Assembly: GCA_032718475.1 (NCBI GenBank)
Contig: JAUCBJ010009163.1
Coordinates: 62,001-126,000 of the forward strand
Origin: Nemertoderma westbladi
Taxonomy: Eukaryota; Xenacoelomorpha; Nemertodermatida; Nemertodermatidae
Reading direction: 5' to 3'
DNA length: 64,000 nucleotides
In this document: positions 8,790-16,290 of the stretch, one piece after another
Layout of the letters: each line of letters begins with the position of its first letter
Position numbering within the stretch: the stretch's first letter is position 1
Made by a program: the position numbers and the translations under genes
Notes under the pieces: generated by a model
Databases searched by the model: none
What the model was told of the DNA's origin: nothing
The model's input: the letters and a program-made list of their open reading frames with translations, nothing else

Positions 8790-9170
8790 ATAGGTACCGT
8801 CAGTAGGCAGAAGTTAGTAAGAGGGTACGTAGTACCATCAGTAGGCAGAAGTTAGTTAGTAAGAGGGTATGTAGTACCGTCAGTAGGCAGAAGTTTGAGT
8901 TTAGTAAGAGGGTACGTAGTACCGTTAGTTAGTTGGAGAGAGTTAGAGGTTAGTAAGAGGGTATGTAGTACCGTTAGTTAGTTAATGGAGTTAGAGGTTA
9001 GTAAGAGGGTACGTAGTACCATTAGTTAGTTAATGGAGTTAGAGGTTAGTAAGAGGGTACGTAGTACCATTAGTTAGTTAGTGGAGTAAGAGTTAGTAAG
9101 AGGGTACGCAGTACCGATTAGTTAGTTAGTTAGAGAGAGTTAGAAGTTAGTAAGAGGGTACGTAGTACCG
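8790..9170. repeat. Tandem array of GGTAC-GTA-GTACC palindromes
   Basis: Eight copies of the 13-nt palindrome start at 8824, 8866, 8911, 8960, 9008, 9056, 9103 and 9157. Three have single-base changes (GTA to TGT or GCA types). Spacing is 42-54 bp. The spacers are rich in TTAGTTAG and AGTAAGAG; the first ones contain CAGTAGGCAGAAG, similar to the 60-bp repeats at 2411-2633. A half copy lies at 8791. No coding potential. Confidence 0.8.
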
Positions 9171-9235
9171 GCTAGTAAGAGTAAGAGGTAGAGGGATATA
9201 TATATATAGTATAGACATTAGTTAATAGTTAGTAG

Positions 9236-9640
9236 CGAGAGGGGGGCATATGAGTACAGCTGGATAAATCGTGTAGGCCACGCGACGCATACTGTTGTAC
9301 TGCACAAGCCCACAGAGTAGGCCAGAATGTGGATTATGAAATAGAATAATCCATAGGCAATAGTAAGTAGCAGCACGATAGTAGGATTGAATTAGATTAA
9401 AATATTAAAATAGGATAGGGCTAAGAAATTGACAAATTATGGTAACAGTAGCAAGAAAATTCTGGAACATAATAAAAGTAACTGACAAATTTACGATTTA
9501 GGTACAATTTGGTAGCTACAGAAATCAAGCAGTATAAATAGGCTAATTAACTTAGTAATTCAGAGGGAGATAGGCCATCGAACTGAAATAAACCACCTTA
9601 ACCTATCACTCACCCTATTGCGCCTTGGTAAGGCACCACC
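9236..9640 (+). promoter_or_regulatory. LTR-like promoter segment before the exonuclease/zinc-knuckle ORF
   Basis: A purine tract AGCGAGAGGGGGG (about 9235-9247) is followed by about 390 bp that includes TATAAATA at 9533-9540 and AATAAA at 9587-9592, the order expected of U3-R in an LTR. The ORF start follows at 9671. It does not match the 5' promoter of element 1 by eye. It could be a 3' LTR of another family or a stand-alone promoter for the ORF. Confidence 0.4.
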
Positions 9641-9670
9641 CAACGGGTGAGCGATCGGGCAAAGTTCGAG

Positions 9671-9863
9671 ATGGCAAGCAAACTTGTGCGAAAGAGAAAG
9701 GCGGAGCTAGGAGGAAAGGAGATACTGGTGGATTTCACCAAGAGGCATCCGGAAGAGAGAACGAGGGGATACTACAAACGGTTAGATAGGGGTCACGCAG
9801 CGCGAGCGCTACAGGACCATTTCAGGGAGGTGCACGAACAGCGGCTGGTTCGGGACCTAGGGG
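9671..9863 (+). CDS. N-terminus of exonuclease-like/zinc-knuckle protein (before frameshift)
   Basis: ATG at 9671 opens a basic N-terminus (MASKLVRKRKAELGGKEILV) with a charged helix-rich segment. The same frame also allows a GTG at 9647, but ATG fits eukaryotic use. At about 9858-9866 the coding pattern passes to another frame: the current frame turns low-quality, while the frame starting after a TAG at 9858-9860 reads well and runs to 11804. A single-base slip in or near CTAGGGGA would explain it. No function is assigned to this arm alone. Confidence 0.5.
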
Positions 9864-11804
9864 ACGCCGTCGCTGGACAACGCGATCTTCGAGCATTTCC
9901 ACTACGTGATAAAAGGAGACGAAGCGAAGTTCGGGATTCCGAAGTACGCAAGGGATCCACCGAGGAAGGATTGGAAGAGGTTCGTAGAGTCCGTCAGCAG
10001 AGAAGGGTATATGGTCCTGGACGATGAGGGGACCGTGGAAACCGAGGAGGGTTCGAGGAGAGGATCGGCGGCGTCAGCCAGAACCATACTCCTACATTTG
10101 GCCGCGCCAAATGGGGATATATTCCTATTCGATCTAGGAACGTATGGAAAGAAGGATGGGCCGAAGTTAAACCGGTTGCCGAAGGCGGTGCAAGCACTAG
10201 TGAGAAAGAAGTCGACGACAAAAGTGGGATCGGCGATTCGCGATGACGCGGAGAGAATCATCGGTCCGGACACCCCCAACCTTCTGGATATGCAGACGGT
10301 CTACATGGCTATGACAGCGCCGGACGGATTGGGACTAGTAGAGAACACAGGACATTGCGGGGCAGTGGCGATGGGCCAGTTAATGGGGCTCGTGTGTCAC
10401 AAACCGATGGACTGGGGCAAGTTCAGAGAGGAGTACAGAGCAGACTTGGCGAACTCGCCGAAGTGGGGAGCGAGGCCAGGGAGACAAGAGGTGTATCAAT
10501 TCCGGAGAGGAGCTATAAAGGTATATCAGAAGCGATATATCCTACAGGAGGACTGGATAATGATAGGTTTGCTTAACCTATTCATGACCGTGGTTATCGA
10601 GAGGGAACCAACGGCATTCCTATTATCGGGATCACCCCTAAGCTACAGAAGAGCCTTTAAAGGAAGGGACATAGTGGGTCCACCGGGATACCGGGACTGG
10701 AGCCACTCCCAGAGGAGGACGAGGACGACGACGAGTTCGGAGAGATGCCGCCCATCGAGAGGATCGGCCACTCGGACACAGACTGGGTTGGCGGGGGGGG
10801 TGGTGACAGCCAGTGGGGCGAGGGCTTTCTGGGATAGACCCAGCAAGCGGGCCTGGGTGCACGAGGACCCGGTAATGGATTTCGCGGGGAGCACCATCAG
10901 GTTGGGCGAGCAACCGGGGTTGGCACCACGGGTAGTATTCGGGGAGACGATGCCCGAGAGGGGCGAGGAGATCAACGTAGATAGGGACGCTAACGTCCGG
11001 AAGTTCGCTTACCAGCGACTCCACAGACCGCGGAGATCGCTTGGGACGAAAGACGACGTGGGGCGGGATCCATTGGTGGTCGGCTGTGACTACTGTGGGA
11101 GACAGACCCATCAGGAAAGGAGCTGTTTGTACCGGTTCCAGAAAGGGACTAGTTGTCTCTATTGCCGCGAGTCGAGCCACAGGATGGGGGCGTGTCCACG
11201 GTTGCATAACCGATGTTCGAAGTGTAACTTTCGGGGACATTACGGATGCCAGTGCGACTGGATGGACGACAAAGAGAAGTTTAGGATCTTCGAGGAATGG
11301 GCCGACGTCGGGGCGATGACTCGGCAACGTATGAAGGCCCAGGAGTTCCGGTGGGGCTTCTTTAACATCAATCAGGAGGCTCACATGGAGATTATCAAAC
11401 GGAGGCTTCCGTTTACCTACCAGGAAGTGGCGACGGTGGCATCATATGCCGGAGTGATAAATACGCAGAGGTATTTGGATAGGTGGACGCCACAGAGTAG
11501 AGGAGAGTTTAGGGATTTCTTAGCGGAGCATGTGCCGCGGGCAATGAAGATGATCCTATGGGACGCCAACAGGGGGAGACAACAGGGCCACTCGGAGGGG
11601 CCACCCGCGAAGCGATACCGGGAGCTAATAACACCGGCACCCAAGGAGTCGACGACCGGGATCAGTAAGGAGGTGGCGGCGAGAGTCAGAAGCCAGAAAG
11701 CAGACAAGACCATAGGAGCGGCAGTGACCACAAAACGACCCAGGGAGGGGGACAACAAAGGGAAAGATTTGAGGTGGTTCCCAAGGGCTGGTGGAACGAA
11801 CTAG
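9861..11804 (+). CDS. Putative DEDD 3'-5' exonuclease-like domain plus three CCHC zinc knuckles
   Basis: Open from 9861 to 11804; numbering is from the GTG codon at 9906. Seen: a YMVLDDEG motif (D39, E41) fits exonuclease motif I (DxE). TILLHLA...GDIFLFDLG (60-78) and a RLP..VQALV helix are followed by KVGSAIRDDAERI (D114), fitting motif II. YILQEDWIMIG (Y211, D216) is a possible motif III with one extra residue. This order matches WRN/EXD-type exonucleases. Residues 394-450 (11085-11255) hold three perfect CX2CX4HX4C knuckles. The C-terminus is basic and disordered. Inference: an RNA/DNA-binding nuclease or Gag-like protein. About residues 240-300 look frame-slipped. It could be a third ORF of element 1, the first ORF of another element, or a host gene. 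Confidence 0.65.
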   Translation, partial: GTPSLDNAIFEHFHYVIKGDEAKFGIPKYARDPPRKDWKRFVESVSREGYMVLDDEGTVETEEGSRRGSAASARTILLHLAAPNGDIFLFDLGTYGKKDGPKLNRLPKAVQALVRKKSTTKVGSAIRDDAERIIGPDTPNLLDMQTVYMAMTAPDGLGLVENTGHCGAVAMGQLMGLVCHKPMDWGKFREEYRADLANSPKWGARPGRQEVYQFRRGAIKVYQKRYILQEDWIMIGLLNLFMTVVIEREPTAFLLSGSPLSYRRAFKGRDIVGPPGYRDWSHSQRRTRTTTSSERCRPSRGSATRTQTGLAGGVVTASGARAFWDRPSKRAWVHEDPVMDFAGSTIRLGEQPGLAPRVVFGETMPERGEEINVDRDANVRKFAYQRLHRPRRSLGTKDDVGRDPLVVGCDYCGRQTHQERSCLYRFQKGTSCLYCRESSHRMGACPRLHNRCSKCNFRGHYGCQCDWMDDKEKFRIFEEWADVGAMTRQRMKAQEFRWGFFNINQEAHMEIIKRRLPFTYQEVATVASYAGVINTQRYLDRWTPQSRGEFRDFLAEHVPRAMKMILWDANRGRQQGHSEGPPAKRYRELITPAPKESTTGISKEVAARVRSQKADKTIGAAVTTKRPREGDNKGKDLRWFPRAGGTN

Positions 11805-12425
11805 GACTTCGGAGTAACATGCCTGGAAGGCACCACGCGAGACGTGCGAACTCCTAAGCATAAATTTAAGTAATTTAAATAATTGAAAAGTGCAATTAGT
11901 AGGTACGTACGTAGTAATCATTATTAGTTTAGCAAAATATAATCGAAGTAAGTACTATAGTCACTCAACCTTTTTCCAATTAGCTACTGGACCGGGGGAT
12001 GACTGACTATGACGAATGAGACATTAGACGACTTCACACTTCCTGAGTGCGACGGCACAGGAGAGGGGGGTGAGACTCGTCAGAGATGAGTAAGTTAGCC
12101 AAAGAGGGGTCGAGCAATGGAGCGATATAGCGGAGTGCGGAGAGAGTGCGAGTGCAATTCAAGTGTGGGGGGGGGGGGGGGAGGAACAAGAGGCTGAGTG
12201 AGGGACAGGGAAGTCCGAAAGTTAGAGCGGAAGTGAGGAGAGGTAGCGAGAGTCAGAATGAGAATAGAGTGGAGTTAGAGTGGCGAAAGTGTTGGGGAAA
12301 CAAAAGTCATGTGAGAGGAGCGCATGATCAGCCCAACACGGGACGCCAGGTAAACAGGGTAGCGATATCATACCCATAGGGGGCGGTCTGGAAAACCGGC
12401 TCCGAAAAAATAGTTCCACCCCACA
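11805..12425. other. Non-coding region with G15 tract
   Basis: No convincing gene. It contains a GTACGTACGTA motif near 11900, a purine run GAGAGGGGGGTGAGA near 12060-12075 that resembles a polypurine tract, and a G15 homopolymer at 12167-12181. A short open frame at 12146-12379 starts beside the G tract and has no recognisable features. Confidence 0.4.
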
Positions 12426-12677
12426 CTCGATACTAGGTCGAGATCCAGCAGAATTGTAGCGCACTAAAGGGGGATGCTATCTTCTTACCGGGAAGATAGC
12501 ATGGGGGGGAGTGTTAGCGTATTCAATTCCGCTAGCCAGCCCCATAAAGTGAGCTTTAAGCAATATTGGGAACACGAGGTTGATATCCAATATCAACCTC
12601 GTATCACCCCAATAAAGTGGGGACAAGAAAACCCCAGAGGACATACGCACAACAGGGGTCAGGGGTTACACCCCTGA
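12426..12677 (+). other. Cluster of perfect hairpins with AATAAA
   Basis: Four stem-loops lie within 252 bp: CTCGA/TCGAG with a 7-nt loop (12426-12442); an 11-bp stem ATGCTATCTTC/GAAGATAGCAT with loop TTACCGG (12474-12502); a 13-bp stem ACGAGGTTGATAT with loop CCA (12574-12602); and an 8-bp stem TCAGGGGT/ACCCCTGA with loop TAC (12659-12677). Between the last two, CCCCAATAAAGTGGGG (12607-12622) is itself a hairpin with a poly(A) signal in its loop. This could be a structured 3' UTR or non-coding RNA, or cruciform-forming DNA. Confidence 0.6.
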
Positions 12678-13063
12678 GAGAGAGAGGGAATAACAGGAGC
12701 AACGGGAAACACTCCAGGGAAGGTAAAGGGGCGACAATTAGGATATTAGCCAATAGGGGGGAAGCATCGACTGGGTAGAGCAATATGGCCAACTGTGCAA
12801 TATATTACAGGTCCATGCATTATTTCATTCACTTGTAGTAAGTCAGCTAGTTAGGACAGTAGCGGAACTCTAGTTACCGTCTCTGTCTCCATCTACTGCC
12901 ATACAATATATCATTTACCGGTACATTATACACCATTCACTTCAACCGTGCTGTAACCTATCATTGATTATACTATATGCATCGATCAACCAACAATCGA
13001 ACTCTCTTTATATCTTTCACACACAGCGGGGACGCGTAAGCTAGAAACCAAAACCGGATAAAC

Positions 13064-13084
13064 CGGGATCCTCCGTAGATCCCG
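13064..13084. repeat. Hairpin with 7-bp stem
   Basis: CGGGATC-CTCCGTA-GATCCCG is a perfect 7-bp stem with a 7-nt loop. It has the same loop length as two of the hairpins at 12426-12502 and may belong to the same structured region. Confidence 0.5.
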
Positions 13085-13665
13085 TCACACCTTAAGCCTG
13101 GTTTATACACTCAAAAAATTTATTGTTTGCCAAACTGCTAAAAACATTATCAGTACGAAAAAATAATCTTGTCAAAAAAAGAGAAGAATATATGTTAAAG
13201 AAATCTCAAAGGGGATTCTTCCTTTTGATATGTTCGCATTTTCGAATGAAACAATGAGGTTAATCAAACTATAACATACCAAGCTAATTGCCCTAAACAC
13301 AAGCCGAAACAGAAACAACCAAAACAATAAATCTGATTTGGCTTCCCAAGCTACAGTTTGAGTTTGTCGGCAGACAGAGACAGCAGACAGAGTTTGTCGG
13401 CTTTGGCTCAACTCTGCTCTAAACCCCAACCCATTTTGCCTAATGATTTCGGGTTCGTGTGATTTAGCACTGGCTCCTAATCCAAAAAATGTGCCGATAA
13501 AAAACGAATTCCGGGTAAACTAGCCGCGAGTCTAAAATACTCACCTTTTAATTTCCCAAACTACGTTTCCCAAGAAAATAATGCAGTCGAGAATTAATTG
13601 GTCAAAATAATAGTAGACACGACTACGTAGAACAAGACCGATTTTCTTTTTCCAAAAAATTTATC

Positions 13666-13685
13666 GGTAGGCTCGCAAGCCTTCC
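13666..13685 (-). repeat. Dispersed 20-nt palindrome, copy A (non-coding)
   Basis: GGTAGGCTCGCAAGCCTTCC on the + strand: arms AGGCT/AGCCT with outer GG/CC. The only copy outside gag-pol, about 350 bp past the pol stop. Confidence 0.85.
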
Positions 13686-13831
13686 ATCCGCTCTTGTCCT
13701 CCCCAATTTTAATTTTATCTAGCTGTATTCTAGAATTTGCTTTCACTGGAGAATCGTTTTTCTTAAATTTAAATCCAACTAAATGGATTTGTCTAATAAT
13801 TTTTGAAAATTGTCTCACTTGTGGGTTCCAA

Positions 13832-13928
13832 GTGGAATTCCATTCCTACTGTACACACAATCCCGCTCCTATGTGATACATAAGGGTACTACCCTCCATG
13901 TTCACGTATAAAGACAATGGAATTCCAC
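13832..13928. repeat. 13-bp perfect inverted repeat flanking about 70 bp
   Basis: GTGGAATTCCATT (13832-13844) and AATGGAATTCCAC (13916-13928) are exact reverse complements. Each arm also contains the palindrome GGAATTCC. It could be a small foldback insertion or a cruciform. No clear target duplication is visible. Confidence 0.6.
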
Positions 13929-14036
13929 CGCTGTCTCTATCTACAGTGAAGAGGATTACAAATGCACGTACAGTAATACAAATACAAATAACTAAAATAC
14001 AGTAGGTCTATGTGGCGGCCAACAAAGGTCCCACAT

Positions 14037-16004
14037 CTATTTACTAATATTGGGTGGAGATTTGTAGTCTCCCGTCTCGTTTCTAGTCTCCTCAAGGAGC
14101 ACGAGACGTTGTACAGGCCTATCTACGGTACGTCCGTCGATAGTCCGTACAGTAACTGTCCTCACTACACCAGATGTAGGGTGCGTGGTCAAAATGACTC
14201 CAGTCAGCCAAAACCGTCTTCTCAGATTAGCTTCAGCCAATAAGACATGGTCACCACGCCTTAAACACCGGGTATTTAGATACCAGGAAGTTCTGGTCGA
14301 AATAGAGGGCAAATAATATTTCTGCCATATTTCCCAGAATTTATTTGCAAGCAATTGAGTAATTTTCCAAGCCTTGTTGCCGTATCCGTCACTATCAACG
14401 GGTACCGAAATGGGCAACAATGTCGTCGGCGCCTGCATAAGCAGGTGCGCTGGTGTCAAGGCAAACCGTACGTCGTTATTGTCTGGGATCAAAGCGATCG
14501 GTCTGGTATTTAAGATTGCTTCGATTTCTATTAGTAACGTCGTCAGTTGGTCGTCTGTCAAGATGTGTTGCGTCGGTACGACTTTAGCCATAGCTGTCTT
14601 TATTGAGCCAATCAGCCTTTCCCAAACGCCGCCTCTCCACGGACTGTCTGGAGTATTGAAAAACCAAACAATACGGTGAGGACGTAGTTCCTCGGAAATC
14701 TGGTTTTGGTCCAATTTTCTCAAAGCTCTGGTTATCTCGTTCCGTGCACCCACAAAGTTTGTCCCTTGGTCGCAGTATATGGATTTGACCAATCCACGTC
14801 TAGCGATAAATCGCCGTAAGGCTAGGATAAAGGCATTGGTGGACAAGTCTGTCACTCGCTCTATATGGACAGCTCTGCTGGCCATGCAAGTGAAGATCAA
14901 TCCCCAACGTTTTACCTGTACCCTTCGGCGTTTCGCGATTATGGGTCCAAAACAGTCTATCCCTGTTTCAGTGAAAGGGGGTCTAAATGCCTGTAATCTT
15001 GCTAGTGGTAGTTCACTCATTTCTTGGTGTCCTATCCTCGCGTGCACCTTCTTACAAATAATACAGTTCTGTGTTACCGAACTCAGTGCTTTACTAGGTC
15101 TAATCAGTACAAACCTCGAGCGTAAGTGTGATAGACAGTGGTGTCTACCTACGTGTTTGAGTTGTACATGTGCGTCCAGTATCATAGCGCGCTGTAATTC
15201 ATGGTGTTGCGGTATGATGATAGGATACCTAAAGTCAAGTGCAAAGTCGATGTTTTGGAGTCTGGACTTGTGACAAAGTAAGCCCCGGTAAATAATCGGA
15301 CTCCAACTCAAAATCGGTGAAGACTTAATCTGTTTACCTTGTTTGATCGCTGTGAACTCTCGTGCGAAATATCGCAATTGATAATGTCTAATGATATCAA
15401 CTTCACAGTGTTCAATTTCCTTTAAGGTAAGTCTTCTAGGAAAGTCGCGTTTGCCTCTGGCATATTGTCTCAATCGTTTGAGCCATGCTAACTTGCGGCA
15501 CGCGTCAGTCCATGATCTAGTTAGGTTCACTATCCTGTCAACGTAAGTGTTAGTGACGTCATCGGGTAAGGTGTAGTCGTAGTGTGGATACTTGTCTGGA
15601 CTTGGTAGGCCCACGGGCCTTCCGGTAGGTTTGTCTGAGTCCCCAAGTACGTCAATCTCTACGGTCTTACCTTTGCCGTCCGCACCTAATATGTCGACTG
15701 GCAGTAATGGTTTCAACTCTACAGTGTCAGTGTGTTCCTGTGAGCCTGTAAGCTTCCTAACCTTAGTCACTACTTTACCTGTAGGTAAGTCAAGTACCTT
15801 CTTCGAGCGGAGTGTAATCCCTGTGGCCACACCTCTGTCGTCCAAAGAAGTCAAATTCGGTAAGTCTCTAAAAGTCCGCTCCAATGGGTCTTCTAATGGA
15901 GTGTCTAGTAGACAGTCTGGTGAAGCGTCTGGTGAACAGTCTGGTGAGACGTCTGGTGAGACATAGCGCGGAACATCCGGCGAATGTCCTGTCGTCGGTC
16001 CCAA
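14037..16004 (-). CDS. Element 2 integrase with DUF5641-like tail
   Basis: The N-terminal part is a Ser-Pro-Asp repeat and linker. The H2C2 zinc domain has histidines in HVQLKHVGRHHCLSHL and cysteines in NCIICKK. The catalytic core has Asp in GIDCFGP (14955-14957), Asp in YCDQGTNFVGA (14769-14771) and Glu in GVWERLIGSIK (14619-14621), 49 residues after the second Asp. The core segment missing in element 1 is present here (RWGLIFTCMASRAVHIERV). The last 60 residues fit DUF5641. The protein would join element DNA to the chromosome. It is joined to the RT frame through a frameshift near 16000 inside the repeat. Confidence 0.88.
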   Translation of the reverse strand: MGPTTGHSPDVPRYVSPDVSPDCSPDASPDCLLDTPLEDPLERTFRDLPNLTSLDDRGVATGITLRSKKVLDLPTGKVVTKVRKLTGSQEHTDTVELKPLLPVDILGADGKGKTVEIDVLGDSDKPTGRPVGLPSPDKYPHYDYTLPDDVTNTYVDRIVNLTRSWTDACRKLAWLKRLRQYARGKRDFPRRLTLKEIEHCEVDIIRHYQLRYFAREFTAIKQGKQIKSSPILSWSPIIYRGLLCHKSRLQNIDFALDFRYPIIIPQHHELQRAMILDAHVQLKHVGRHHCLSHLRSRFVLIRPSKALSSVTQNCIICKKVHARIGHQEMSELPLARLQAFRPPFTETGIDCFGPIIAKRRRVQVKRWGLIFTCMASRAVHIERVTDLSTNAFILALRRFIARRGLVKSIYCDQGTNFVGARNEITRALRKLDQNQISEELRPHRIVWFFNTPDSPWRGGVWERLIGSIKTAMAKVVPTQHILTDDQLTTLLIEIEAILNTRPIALIPDNNDVRFALTPAHLLMQAPTTLLPISVPVDSDGYGNKAWKITQLLANKFWEIWQKYYLPSISTRTSWYLNTRCLRRGDHVLLAEANLRRRFWLTGVILTTHPTSGVVRTVTVRTIDGRTVDRPVQRLVLLEETRNETGDYKSPPNISK

Positions 16005-16290
16005 AGTCTGTCTAGCGTAACTTCTGTCAGAAAGTCTGGTTCAAAGTCTGGTGGACAGTCGGTCGAGATGTCTGGTGAAAAGTCTGGTGAGACGTCCGGT
16101 AGACATTCTGTCGAGAGTTCCATCAAACAATCTGGCGAACAATCCGGAGAACAATCTGGTGTCTCTTCTGGTGAATAATCTGGCGAGTAATCTGGTGAAC
16201 AATCCGGCGAAACGTCTGGTGAAATCTCCCGCGGAACATCCGGCGAAGGATTCGTACAAGCGTCTGGTCGAGTGTCTGCCGAGACGTCTG
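15905..16290 (-). repeat. Ser-Pro-Asp-x tetrapeptide repeat (12-bp unit) in Pol
   Basis: On the + strand units like GTCTGGTGA repeat; on the - strand they encode SPDV, SPDC, SPDY, SPDF and related tetrapeptides, about 20 or more in all. The stretch links RNase H and integrase. Two copies of a longer motif, SPDVPR followed by SPD units, suggest internal duplication. The frameshift between the RT and integrase frames (15905-16004) falls in this repeat, as expected from slippage. Confidence 0.8.

Larger units (their letters stand above)
12678..14036. other. Non-coding region between the convergent units
   Basis: No credible gene. It holds a hairpin at 13064-13084, an AT-rich stretch 13085-13300, a direct repeat GAGTTTGTCGGC at about 13369 and 13391, one copy of the dispersed 20-nt palindrome (13666-13685) and a 13-bp inverted repeat at 13832-13928. 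The 3' LTR of element 2 would be expected here, but the tRNA-like and CCAAT modules of its 5' end are absent. Confidence 0.4.

Noticed and set aside
8790-9170. CRISPR-like array
   Set aside because: Spacers are similar to one another, repeats are only 13 nt, and the genome is eukaryotic.
9671-11804. Envelope gene in third-ORF position
   Set aside because: No signal peptide, transmembrane segment or glycoprotein pattern; zinc knuckles and nuclease-like motifs point elsewhere.
13594-13818. - strand ORF of 74 codons with a WKACEPT-type peptide
   Set aside because: It is open only across one palindrome copy and AT-rich sequence; no other sign of coding. Treated as non-coding.
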